DNA from: Balaenoptera acutorostrata
Lineage: Eukaryota; Chordata; Mammalia; Artiodactyla; Balaenopteridae
Direction: 5' to 3'
DNA: 64,000 nt
Assembly: GCF_949987535.1 (NCBI RefSeq)
Contig: NC_080079.1
Span: 51,695,000 to 51,758,999, forward strand
A program made the translations under genes and the position numbers. The notes beneath the pieces were generated by a model. It was given only the letters and a program-made list of their open reading frames with translations. It was not told the origin of the DNA and did not search any database. This document shows positions 23,465 to 35,258 of this stretch, in pieces (positions within the stretch are counted from its first letter, which is position 1; each line of letters opens with the position of its first letter).

Positions 23465-24330
23465 TAAAAGAAAAGATAGCAGCTTTTGACTTTATCAAAC
23501 TTCTATTCATTACAAGGCACTTTAAAGAAAATAAAAAGGCAAGTCACACACTACGAGTGGATATTTACAATGCATACAATCAATATAGGATTAATATCCT
23601 ATATAGATGTTATATGAAGAACTTTTAAAAATTAATAAGAAAAGCTCAAACAATTTAATAGAAAAATGGGCTAAAGACTTGTACAGGACTTTCACAGAAG
23701 AGGCACCACATATGGCCGATAATCATATGAAGAGATGTTCAAAGTCATTAGTGTTTCCAGAAAAGGAAAATCAAGACCATAAAGATATATCACTCACTTT
23801 ACCTCAATTAGACTTGCCCCAAATGAGAGGTGGTAGAAAGGATGGGAGTAACAGGGGGTTAATTGCTGGTGGTAGTGTACTCAGTACAGACACTTTGGAA
23901 ACAAGTTTGTCATTCTAGTAGAAAATGGAACATTTGCATACCCTATGACTCAGCAATTCCACTCCTATACAGCCACCCAAAACAAACTTCTGCAGCACCT
24001 CAGGGATAAGAAAGACCATGGTAGCATTGCTTATAGAGCCAGAACCCTGGAAACAATCCAAATGAGCATTAACAAGTTAAAAAATAAAACCTGCAATGAA
24101 ATGAATGAACCACAGCTTCATGTAATAGTATGGATGAATCTTAGCTGAATAATATTGAGTAAAAAAAAAGAGCATTAAAGGCAATTTCATATAGGTCAAC
24201 TAATAGAAAATAACATTCAACATAACACCCTTTTAAACACAGGCATACACACATCCAAAGTAATGATAAAATATAAGACTCAGGGTAGGGGTTACTACAG
24301 ATGGGAGAGACAGAGCAAGAGGAAGGAGAG
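23465..24330 (+). repeat. Old L1 3' fragment, + strand
   Basis: Reads through decayed ORF2 C-terminal text (AATGGGCTAAAGACTTGTAC, CATATGAAGAGATGTTCAAA), then CAGCAATTCCACTCCTATAC and GGAAACAATCCAAATGAGC. The frame is broken; fossil copy. Confidence 0.65.
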
Positions 24331-26220
24331 AAGCGTATTGTTGGCTCTAAGTCAGGGTCAGTGTTAGCTTTATAGTCAGTCTTTCCTTTTTGTTTTTTTT
24401 TAATTTTTCATTTCTCATTAAAATAAATAATTAATAAGTTAATTTTAAAATAGGGCCGTTCCTAGACAAAAGGACGTGTGTCCTGAACCAAGGGTTGTGA
24501 TTAATCTCATTCTTTGCACCTACCTACTCTTTCAAATAAATAATTCCAGGCCAGCCAGGCAGAGTTTGATTTAAGACCTTTAAGACACACCAGCCGCTTC
24601 TCTCCTTGCGGGCGCCCAGGTGCAGGCCTACTCCTGGTGTTCCTCAAGAAGGCCAATGCCACCAGTAACGCCCTCTGGAGCACGATAAACCTGGAAATGG
24701 GTCGTTAGAGAAATATCTCCCCATCATCCTATTTACTCCTAGTCCATAGTTGGCACCTTAGAAATCGTCACCCTCTGGTGATATTTAGGGTCTTATGCAT
24801 GAATAAAACAATGTTAAAAAAATAAGTGGTGGAAGATGCAAATAAGGGGTTCTCTATAAATGCCTAAAGCTTCATGGTACAGAATCTAATCTTTTTCCAG
24901 TACAGAGGATGTGTCGCTTTTATGACACCTTCATTTTATAAACCCCAAGCCAGCTTTGGGGTCACAGATCTCCCTCTTGCACTTGGATCTTTAAGAAAAA
25001 CACCTGACTGTCAGCACTAGGCAAATGTTAAGGGTTTTATAACTAGTGTCATATAAGTGAGTTTATAGTACTGTCAGAAAGTGGAGTGCACTACATTCTT
25101 TACTGCAAGGAGAGCTCAGATTCCACTCTCAAACCTTCCTTCTGCGTGTGCCTGTTTGGGTGGCTACTGTACTTACATGCTTATCCGAAACTCTTCCTGT
25201 CCCCTGCCCCCTATGGAATTGCTCCTCACCCCCCAGGTTTTGACTTCAAATACCTTATGAATCCCCAGCCCGAAGCACACCAGACTGGGGATGGCTGTGC
25301 CCTGAGTGAGGGCCATATCCTGAATCCAGAAACTGTAAGGAAAAATCCAGCATATTGGGAAATATGGACATGATCTTGATATTCAGGGAGGAGGGGCTTC
25401 TCCGAATCCCAGGCAGAACCCGCGTGGGTGCAATGCAGGCAGCCTGGCAAAGGTGAGGACTGCATGCCCCCAAGGGATATCAGAGGAAACTGCTTTAGCA
25501 AGAGGAGGATGCTGCAACTTCTAATTTCCAGTTACTCTTTGGTGACCCTGGCTCCATTTCCAGAGAGTGCTTGGTAGTGGAACAATGTCTAATTGCTGCT
25601 AAAGTCAAGGAGCTTGGTGTTGAAAGCAACCTCAGAGAGCTGCTATTATTTTTTTCCTTGGGAGTACTGCAGCTTTTAATGACTTGAAACCAATTTAGGT
25701 GGGAAATTGCTTAGCAAGAGGTGATCACTTCTGCACAGTATCAGAACCAGAGAAAGGAATTATGTCATGGTTGCCCCCACTGCTGTGACCTACTCCTTCA
25801 TGCCAGCCATCACTCAGATAAGGAGGGGGCAGCCCTTTCCGGGCCCTGGCGAAGAAAGCAGAAAGGAATTTGGAAGCGGAGGGACGTTTTATTTATTTAT
25901 TAAAAGCCCACAGTGTGCAGTTTTTAGAGCAAACCTGCCTGGTGCCCAGTAATTCTCAGTAAATACCGAATTGTCCCTGAATGAATCATCTGTTTGTTGT
26001 CTGACTGAGCAGAGACACATAAATCAGGGGTGTAGTTGGTGCCACCAGTGAGTAGGTTACCCTCTGTGAATTCCTTGATGGGAGGGATGAGGTAAATAGC
26101 TTTATAGTCCCTTGTCTCTTGATACCCGCCTCTTAGGAAAGAGGTCCTGCTGGTCCTTGGAGAATAGAGAGAGGCTGCCTTCATTTCTCTCAGCCACCTG
26201 TACTTGTCAGGCCTGAGGCA
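24331..26220. other. Unassigned intronic sequence
   Basis: AT-rich near 24380-24450, otherwise mixed. Overlapping short frames on both strands at 25086-25501 show no domain. Confidence 0.5.
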
Positions 26221-26228
26221 GACTAGAG

Positions 26229-26449
26229 CAAGGGTCCACAAACTATGGTCCATGGGCTAAATCTGGCCCACCACCTGCTTTTACAAATAAACTTTTATTG
26301 GAACACACGCTCGGTCATTTACATACTGTCTATGGCTGCTTTTCTGCTACTTCAGTAGAGTTGAGTAGTTGTGGCAGAGACCATGTGGTCTCCAAAGCCT
26401 AAAATATTTCTTACCTGGCCCTTCGTAGAAAAAGTTTTGAGGATCCCTA
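26229..26449. mobile_element. Charlie-type hAT non-autonomous element
   Basis: Left end CAAGGGTCCACAAACT and right end (reversed) AGGGATCCTCAAAAC form imperfect terminal inverted repeats. The body has CTAAATCTGGCCCACCACCT, ACTTTTATTGGAACACAC and TAAAATATTTCTTACCTGGC, a common mammalian MER-type hAT. Flanks GACTAGAG and GCCCAGAG match 6 of 8 bases as an 8-bp target-site duplication. Confidence 0.68.
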
Positions 26450-26804
26450 GCCCAGAGCCATGGGTGCTCCAGGGATACTGCCCATCGGTCAATGCCATCT
26501 GATAACTTATAGACATATCCAGTAGCTTATCATCTAATAAGCTCTATAAAACTACCTACTAGAGTATATAAGCACATCTAGCAGGTAGTTCCTCCTCTGG
26601 CTTTATGTCATCTAATAGCACGTCGGCACATGCAGGGATACATCATCTAGCTCTATGCCATCACCTAAGTTCCGTACCATCTAGTAGCATACAGGCTTTG
26701 TCCTTTCTTGTTCTTTTCAGGCCTACCTCTGATGGCCAACAGTCTTTGCCCTCACTACACTGGGACCCAGCCTCACTCCTGACCTGGCCTAATTCCCCCC
26801 TGAA

Positions 26805-27005
26805 ATCTACTGAGCAGTCACTATGTACCACGCACTCTGCCAAATGATCTACATATATTGTTCTTTTCATCCTAAACAGAACTACTTGATTATTACTGTC
26901 TCCATCATGTAGAAATGGGACTGACCCTCAGGGAGATTAAGTGGCTTGTTCAAGGTCATGCGGACGTGAGTAAGCCGTGGCACAGTCATGTCTCTCTTCA
27001 ACCTT
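26805..27005 (-). repeat. MIR SINE, - strand
   Basis: GCAGTCACTATGTACCACGC, then TGTAGAAATGGGACTGA and GTTCAAGGTCATGCG in reversed MIR order. Confidence 0.6.
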
Positions 27006-27009
27006 GCCT

Positions 27010-28320
27010 CTTCCCATGGGGTTACATCCCCATTTCTATACCCAATGTGTCTGCACCCCCTTGCATACTGTTTACTTGTGCTTCTATTTCCCTTCCTCTT
27101 TTACACCAAAGTAGCAAGATGTATGCCTGGCTCCCATGTTTAAAAGCCTTAGCTCTCTTTCCATGTGACATAGCAAAGGTTATTTAAGTCTGTGATTTTA
27201 TCTTTTGATTTCCCAATTGTTAAAAATATCAATTAGAGAAACTCTGGGATGCAGAATTGAGCTGGCAAGTGGTTCGAATTTGTATGATAATAACTTTGTC
27301 ACATGGAATCTGACTTTAATGTTGTTGGTAAGACTTTTTAAATTTTTCCTTAGCTTGATCAACTCTATGAAGTAACATCCAGCATAACCCAATTTCTGTG
27401 CAGTGTCAAGGCTAACCCAGGCTGCCAATTTATTAAGTCTTTCCATAAATCAAACCTAATATTTAATAACATTGTCAAATAGAATACAGTTTAATAGTTT
27501 AAATGTCAATCTTCACAGCTCATTGGGCTCTTTGAATAAATAGACAAGTAGCTTGTTTCAGACCCTGTGGCTGGAGATAGTATTTTTCAGATGGAAGTCA
27601 CTTTGGAGTCAAGCAGTTGTAACAGAAGGTTGTTTTTTCCACTCAGTAAGTATCGCTGAGGTCATAAAGTGTGAATGCAAATGCAGGAAGAAAATGGGCC
27701 CACAAATCTTATTTATTTCCACACTGATCTAATGCTTGCCCTGGCACCGGATTGAGTGTGGGTATCACCAGTCAGCACCTGCCTTCATTCCTTGCCCTGG
27801 CTCTCTGCTCTGTGACAAAGGACGCTCTCATTGTACACACTCCCTGCTGAGTGCCAGGGACCATACCTTGTGGCAGAAAAGGTGGTCCCCAGAAGGACTA
27901 CAGTCTTCCATGGGAGGATCAGGAACTCTGATGCCCCACAGTGCCCTCCATTTGGAGGGAGCAAAGTGAGGAAGCATCCTGCTTCCATGGCATACTGGAA
28001 GTCCTTACTGAGGAGTGGGAAGAGGCTTACATGGGATGGCACTCCTTTATATCTTGGGGATGCTAGGTTCAGTGATCAGGAAGGTTTGGTCAAGTTGATG
28101 AAAGGGATCCTTTGATGCAGGTCTGACCCCCCAGAAAAAGGACTGGTACAAACTAGGCAGCCCTGTGCAGTGGAAACCAACAATGCTGTTCTCTGTAGCA
28201 GCAGTGGGCTTTGTAGGCATGCTCCAAGACACATATTTTGTCCTTTTTCTGCTGCTAAGTCAGTGCACCTTGGGGATTCTACATGCCTCCTTCCTTCTCA
28301 GACACTCAGAGACGTTGGAT
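27010..28320. other. Unassigned intronic sequence
   Basis: 27190-27700 is AT-rich and repeat-free to the eye; 27700-28320 is mixed. No gene recognised. Confidence 0.5.
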
Positions 28321-28341
28321 AATCATTCATCTCTATTCTTT

Positions 28342-28468
28342 TTTTTTTTTTTTTTTTGGCCACACTGTGCAGCTTGTGGGATCTTTCTTAGTTCTGACCA
28401 GGGATTGAACCTGGGTCCTCGGCAATGAAAGCGTCGAGTCCTAATCACTGGACCACCAGAGAATTCCC
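28342..28468 (-). mobile_element. Short tRNA-derived SINE, - strand
   Basis: Reversed poly(A) on the left; TTCTGACCAGGGATTGAACC spans the B-box region; the right end GGACCACCAGAGAATTCCC is the reversed head. The 18-bp target-site duplication CATTCATCTCTATTCTTT is at 28324-28341 and 28469-28486. Confidence 0.92.
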
Positions 28469-28518
28469 CATTCATCTCTATTCTTTCATTCTTGCTCAAA
28501 AGGCACTATATCCTTTTT

Positions 28519-29078
28519 TTAAAAAAAATTTTATTGGAGTATAGTTGATTTACAATGTTGTGTTAGTTTCAGATGTACAGCAAAGTGAATCAGTTATACA
28601 TATATATATATATCCACTTTTTTAGAGATTCTTTTCCCATATAGGCCATTACAGAGTATTGAGTAGAGTCTCTATGCTATACAGTAGGTCCTTATTAGTT
28701 ATCTATTTTATATATAGTAGTATGTATATGTCAATCCCAGTCTCCCAATTTATCCCTCCCCACATCTTACCCCCAGTAACCATAACTTTGTTTTCTACAT
28801 CTGTAACTCTATTTCTGTTTTGTAGATAAGTTCACTTATACCCTTTTTTTTTAGATGCCACATATAAGTGATGCCATATGATATTTGTCTTTCTCTGTCT
28901 GACTTACTTCACTCAGTATGACAATCTCTAGATCCATCCATGTTGCTGCAAATAGCATTATTTCATTCTTTTTTAAGGCTGAGTAATATTCCATTGTATA
29001 TATGTACCACATCTTCTTTATCCATTCCTCTGTTGATGGACATTTAGGTTGCTTCCTTGGCCTAGCTATTGTAAATAG
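28519..29078 (-). mobile_element. 5'-truncated L1, 560 bp, - strand
   Basis: Begins with the reversed A-rich tail, then TTTATTGGAGTATAGTTGAT and ACAGCAAAGTGAATCAGTTA (L1 3' UTR), and ends in decayed ORF2 3' sequence (CATTTAGGTTGCTTCC). A perfect 23-bp target-site duplication lies at 28496-28518 and 29079-29101 (starts TCAAAAGGCACTATATCC). Confidence 0.95.
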
Positions 29079-29454
29079 TCAAAAGGCACTATATCCTTTT
29101 TGCAAGTTGGATGGTCTCTTCTCTTTATTCCTTCATTTATTCACTTATTCATCCAGTCAATAAATGTAATTTGAATAGCTTCCTCCTAAGAGCTTGGATA
29201 TGTGAATTTAAGTTCCACTTTCAATCACATTTAATCTGTGGCTTTGGTCAAGAGAATTCACATCTCTGAGCTATCTGTGAGACTGAGACAAGCCTGCCCA
29301 GATGAGTTGAGTTTACCACTGCAAAAATGGAAAATGTCCAGTGCGGATTGCAGTACAAGGTTGACATTGGGTAGATGTCAGCAAAATGCCTTAGCACCTA
29401 CTATATATTAGGAAAAGAACATAATAAAAATATAAAGACAAATAACAGTTAGTC

Positions 29455-31725
29455 TTTTTATGAGGCATAGTTGACAAACAATAAAATGCACTTATATTAA
29501 ATGTTTATTTCATGGGTTTAGACTGTTATGTACAACTGCGTAATCACCACCCAAAAGAAGATAGAGTCATCCCTCAGTATCTGAGGGGGATTGGTTCCAG
29601 GACACTGCAGATACCAAAATCCATGGATGCTCAAATTCCTTATATAAAATGGTGGAGTATTTGCATATAACCTATAAGCATCCTTCTGTGTACTTTAAAT
29701 AATCATCAATCATTATAAAATTACTTACAATATCTGATACAATGTAAGTGCTATGCAAATAGTTGTAAATACAATGTAAATGCCAGCAAATCAGTGCCAG
29801 CATGCACGCAACAAATTCAGGTTTTTCTGTTTGGAATTTTCTGGAATTGTTTTTTATATTTTTCATCCACAGTTGGTTGAATTCTCAGTGCAGAACCCAC
29901 AGATACAGAGGGCCAACTGTGTAGAACATTTCCATCACCTTGAAAAGTTTTCTCATGTCACTTTCTAGAAACGTCTCTCCCTAACCTCAGAAGCAACCAC
30001 TTATGAATTTCTGGTACCACAGATTAAATTTACTGTTCTTGGAATTCATATAAATTGAATAATATAAAATATGTATATTTGTGTTTAGTTTCTTTCACCC
30101 AACAAATATCTATGAGATTTAACCATGAAGTTGTAGATATCAGTACTGAGTTCTTTCTTCTTTTATTTTCCTTTGAGTAGTATTCCATTATATTAACAAA
30201 CCTTAATTTGTTTATCCATTCTCCAGTTGACATACATTTCACTTGTTGCCGATTTAGAGCTATTATGAATAAGGCAGTATGATCATTTTTGTACAAAATT
30301 TTGTGGGTATATGTTTCCATTTCTCTTTGCTAAATACGATAGACTGAATTTTCTGGGTCATAGGGCAGATGTATGCTTACCTCTGTAAAAAACCGCCTGA
30401 CCACCTCCAGTGTGATTATTCTATTTTACAATCCCACTAGTGATATCCTACTTATGTGCTTGTAAGTTCCAGTTGCTGGACATCCTAACCAACATTTAGT
30501 GTTGTCAGCCTTTGGGACAGTAAACAATTAAGTGGCTGTGAGGTTATCTCATTGTTTTAATTTGCATTCCTTTGGTGGCTAATAATGCCCAGCACTTTAA
30601 TGTGCTTATTCGGCATCCATGTTGCTTCCTTGGAGAGGGGTGTGCTCAAGTCCTTTTTTAATTTTTACTGGGTACTTCATCTTTTCATTGTTGATTTAGA
30701 TGAGTTTTTTAAAATATATTCTGGATATAAGTCCTTGATCAAATATAAGTACTCCAGATATAATTCCCAGTCTGTAATTTGCCCATTCATTTTCTTAATG
30801 ATGTCTTTTGGAGAGTAGAAAATTTTAATTTTGATAAAGCCCCATATATCAATTTTTCTTTTCTTTTGCAGTTAATAATTCTTGTGTCCTAAGAAAGTTT
30901 TGCCTACCTCAAAGTTCCAAGTTTTCTTCTAGAAGTTTTACATTTATGTCTACATTGCATTCTCAAATTAGTTTTTGTATATGGAATAAAGAAGTAGTCC
31001 AGATTCACTTTTTTTTCCCCATGTGTCTATCCAGTTGACCTAGCACCATTTATTTAAAAGACTTGTATTTAGTTAACAAATGACTAGGTGCTTTGATTGA
31101 AAATCAACTGGACATATATGTGTTGGTCTGTTTCTGGATTCTCTATTCCATTCCATTGATCTATATATCTATTCTTATGCCAATAAAAAAAGTCTTGATC
31201 ACTACAGCTTTATAATAATTCCTTAAATCACGTAGCGCTTTCAACTTTGTTCTTCTCTTACAAGATTATTTGGTCAATTCTAGAACTTTTGTACTTCCGT
31301 TTAAATTTTATAATCATCTTGTCAATTTCCTCAAGAAAGCTTGAGATTTTGATAGCTATTATATTGAATCTATAGATCATTTGGGGGAAAACTGATATCT
31401 TTACACTATTGAGTTTTTTAATACATGAACATAGTTTTTCCTTTTAAAACATCAACTTTTGATATTATTGATTTTCTCGATTGTTGTTATATCTTATTGA
31501 TTTCAGTTTTTTTGTTATTTTTATCTTACTTCTATTTACTTTGGTTTCAATTTGCTCTTACCTCTTCTCGCTTCGTAATGTTGAAACTTAGATCATTGAT
31601 TTTACTCCTGTTTTCTTTCCTAATATAAGTATTTAAAGCTATACATTTCCCTCTAAGTACTGTTTTAGCTGAATTCCATGAATTTTTATATGTTGTGCTT
31701 TCATTATCATCAGCTCAAAATATAA
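29455..31725 (-). repeat. Old L1 copy, - strand, split by a Tigger element
   Basis: The left end GAGGCATAGTTGACAAACAA is reversed old-L1 3' UTR. The body follows reversed ORF2 (TTTGGAGAGTAGAAAATTTT, CTATATATCTATTCTTATGC, TTGATCACTACAGCTTTATA). Many frame breaks; fossil. The Tigger element at 29564-29921 interrupts it. Confidence 0.75.
29564..29921. mobile_element. TcMar-Tigger (MER2-like) DNA transposon inside L1
   Basis: Imperfect terminal inverted repeats: left GAGTCATCCCTCAGTATCTG, right (reversed) ACAGTTGGCCCTCTGTATCT. Subterminal text GGACACTGCAGATACCAAAA and AATTCCTTATATAAAATGG fits MER2. TA dinucleotides flank both ends as expected for the Tc1/mariner target. Confidence 0.8.
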
Positions 31726-32499
31726 AGCATCAGACTCAGTCTTTTTCTTCAGGTATCCCTATTGAGTTCTGGAGGACAACAAATGGCTGTGATTTAGTGT
31801 GGAAAAGGGTATGAGAACAGAAATTGGGGATTTATTCTGCTTAGTGAGGTCGAGGAAAGCTTCCTAAGGTAGTCCTGTCATGTACCTACATTTTACAATC
31901 TAAATGCCTCAATTCCTTTTCAGCTTTGAAGATACAAATGTGAGAATGTGAGAGAAAACTGACAAGCAGGAAATAAAATACACAGAAAAATAAGGGAAAC
32001 CAGAGAGGCAAAAAAGACAGTGGAATGCTATGTGAACAAAACTTCATTTTTATTTCTACTAAATGTATAGTTTCCTTGTAGGAGAATGACAGCAGTGGTA
32101 TTTTCCCTGTTTAACAATTGCTGTCTACAGAATCCCTTCTCTGGGTCTCAGGCTGAGTTCCGGCTGTCTTGACCCTATAATATACCTGAGCCTTCTTCAC
32201 ATGCTTTAAATCTGTGGTCCAACCCAACTCCAAGGGCACTCAGATTAAATAGCCCCCAATCCATGACAACGTTTAAAATAAGAGGTTTTCAGAGGAAGTC
32301 TTAGGTTATACATTTATAATTTAAATGTGTATGTCATTTAAATAAATATATGTCACCATTTTTAAAAGTTTAGACTATTTCTAAAAATAAGCAGAAAAGA
32401 ACCAGTTAAACATATTTTTTTCACCACCTAAATAAGGCTCTAGGAATTCTTATGGGTATTTCTGGGGAGTCTTTTTTGAATCTCTGCAAATGTTTTACA
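31726..32499. other. Unassigned intronic sequence
   Basis: AT-rich, nothing recognised. Confidence 0.5.
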
Positions 32500-32810
32500 T
32501 AATTATGATGTTAGAGAAAATATGTTTTATCCTGTACTTTTTTAACACTGTTGTAAAACTTTAAAAATCATTTTAGTGGCTACTTAATATTTATCAAATA
32601 GGTGTAAAATTAAACATTTTCTTCTTGATTGTCATTTGGGTCAATTCCAATTTTTCACAAATACAAATAACATTATAATGAACATCTTCGTGCCTCAGGG
32701 TTTTTCAGTTGCTATATTTATTTCTTCAGGTCAAATTCTCAAAAGTAGAAATATGGTGTCAGAAGAGGATATAAACATTTAAAGCTCTCAACAAAATATT
32801 CCTGAGTATT
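32500..32810 (-). repeat. Probable old L1/HAL1 fragment, - strand
   Basis: TTGGGTCAATTCCAATTTTT and ATTATAATGAACATCTTCGT mirror the reversed LINE 3' region. Confidence 0.42.
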
Positions 32811-33829
32811 GCCAAAAGCAGGGCTTTGAATAAATTACATTCTATCTTTGGGATCAAAAGAATACTCAGGCTTCAGTGTTGTTTTTTGTTTTTGTTTTTG
32901 TTTTCTCATTAAATCCTTGTGGATTTATCTTTAGTAGGAAAAGCCTTTTAATGAATTGGTATTTTTCTACTTTTCTCAAATCCTTTATAGTGATTTTTTA
33001 AAATTTCTTTCTCTTTCTCTTTATATAGGTACATATGAATTCTAACTTTATTTTGCTTTATTATTCCGGGGACTGAAGTGGAGAAGAAATCTCTTTCTTT
33101 TCAACTCACTTTTTCCTTGGCCTACATTAGGCAAAATTCATGAATTTTGGCAGTTTGAGGAAACTGAATAAGATCATGGTTAGACACCTACCTTTGTTTA
33201 ATAATAAAATGGATGCACCTAAAAACCCCTTCCTCAAATGTGTATTTATGCAATGATTTGATGTTTGAAATATATGGGTTTTTTATTCATTCGTCAACTC
33301 ATTTACTAGTGGTGAGCTCAGTTAATATGTAAGAGTGGGCTTGATACTTTCCTGATAAAATTGAGTTAGACTTGCTGTAAGGTCAAAGTGAAGATGAAGG
33401 CTGGTTTGGGACAGTATGTTATTTCAAAAATAAAAGATTTGTGTTACTTTGCCCAGAGTTTTCCTTCCTTCCTTTGGGGCCTTGCATCAATGTTTGGACA
33501 ATCAGGAGGTTAATTTAATCGCAATGGCTACTGTTAGAGAGCCCTCGGATGGATCAGGGGTGGGGATAAGTTTCTCCCGTGCATTAATTAGCTCAGCTGT
33601 GCTTCTAGACAACTCGTTTATTAATTAGGAAACTAGAGTTTAAGGAGGGCAAGGGACTTGCTGAAAATCAAGCTTGAGTCAATATCGGACCCAGGGTTTG
33701 AACTCAGTACTTTTCTCACTCCAGCGCCTGTGTCATTACCTGGTGACACTGTGCAAAAATGGAAGAGATGCATGATCAAAATGAAGCCTCAGCTCCTGCT
33801 GCCACTTACCTAGTGTTTTCATCACAGGA
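32811..33829. other. Unassigned AT-rich intronic sequence
   Basis: Contains (TTTTTG)n-like text at 32880-32905. Nothing else recognised. Confidence 0.5.
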
Positions 33830-34190
33830 AACCTGAGCAGTTCCTTCCCCTCTCCTCACCTTTATACACCTGGGTACGAGCTGCTTGGAAAGCCTTCCTT
33901 TTCTTTGTTGGCCAGGCTGATTCTTGATTATCTCTCCAGCCTCAGCAGAAGCGTTCACTCTTCCTGACCCCCTGCTGGAGCTTCTCGTTTCTCAGGGCAG
34001 GACCAGGGGCTCCCTTAACACCCTATGCAGCCCAGAGTGCAGATTCATCAGATGTCACCCCCATCCTCAGTGCCCTGCTCTGTCACATCCTGACTAGACT
34101 CTGAGCCTCCATAGGGTTGGGCCTGTCTCTTATTCATTTGTTTGTCCCCAGGGCCTAGAGCAGAGGTAAGCACAGGGCAATGAACATGGA
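33830..34190 (+). repeat. L2 3' region, + strand
   Basis: CTGACTAGACTCTGAGCCTC, GGGCCTGTCTCTTATTCATT and TCCCCAGGGCCTAGAGCAG match the L2 3' end. Confidence 0.65.
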
Positions 34191-35029
34191 CATCCGAAAC
34201 CTTTTATCCTTTCAAAAATCAAACAAAATAAATGTTCAGTGAGTAAGAAATGAGAGTATTCAGAAATGCATCCATGTGCATCTTTCTTCAAGAAGAATGA
34301 GCAGGATTGCTGGAATCTAGTTGCAGAGGGGGCAAGAAGGGATGAGGAAGGGTGGGGAGGGCAGGGGGCTTAGTCAGTCTCCTGGAGCAGGTTTCCATGC
34401 AGTTGACTACGTTGGCCCCTTCATAATGCCCTACAGCTTAACTTTGTTTGACGATGATTGGTTTGGGATAATACAGTGCTAAGGTCAAGGAAAGCCCTCA
34501 CTGTGCCTCCCTTATTAAATTACTTTGCTTTGGGTTTTGAGCATTGCCAAGCAAATCTTATTATGAATTCTTCAATTACTTTCTTTTGTGATTTTTATAA
34601 TTTGGTAGGGTAAGCTTTGGAATCAAACCAATATCAGTGCCATCATGCTAACTTAATTTTCAAACTCCTCATTAGAAGTGTGGGAGGACATTCACTTCCC
34701 TTAAATCTGATTTTATTCTTCAGATTTCTTCTGCCCCATAATTTGCTTTTTACCCAAGTCTGATACACTTCACCTTAGTGCTGTCTATAATTGTGGGCTG
34801 ATTCCATTCTGTTTGTTCCACTGAGTATTATGGCTTTGGGTTTTATGATTTAAGTTTTTGTATTTTGAACTGAATTGTTTTGTTCTTTGATTACATTAAA
34901 ATCAAGAAGCAGTAGCTGGTGAGAACAATTTTGATTTATTGTGTCAGTCAGATCATTGGCAGTTTTTGTTTAGCTTATTTTTATTTCCATTTTGTTGGTA
35001 TAATGTTGTTTGTCCAGGAACAAGCAGGG
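34191..35029. other. Unassigned intronic sequence
   Basis: AT-rich from 34500 on. Nothing recognised. Confidence 0.5.
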
Positions 35030-35200
35030 AGAAAGAGGGGAAGGAAAATAACATTTATTAAGAAATTATTATGCGTGCTATCGTGTTCATACACTTTATC
35101 TTTACCATTGAGGGCATTTTGTGATATTTCCATTTTGAAAATAAGGAACGTAAAACTCAGAGTGGTTAAACAATTTGCCTGAAGATTATCACACTCTTTC
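35030..35200 (-). repeat. MIR SINE, - strand
   Basis: TACACTTTATCTTTACC, then AATAAGGAACGTAAAACTCA and GGTTAAACAATTTGCC: reversed MIR. Confidence 0.55.
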
Positions 35201-35211
35201 TACCATCCATG

Positions 35212-35258
35212 TGTTTATTATTATTACTATCACCATCATCATTGTCATCATCAATAAG
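35212..35258. repeat. ATT/ATC trinucleotide-rich tract
   Basis: TTATTATTATTACTATCACC followed by ATCATCATTGTCATCATCAA. Confidence 0.75.
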
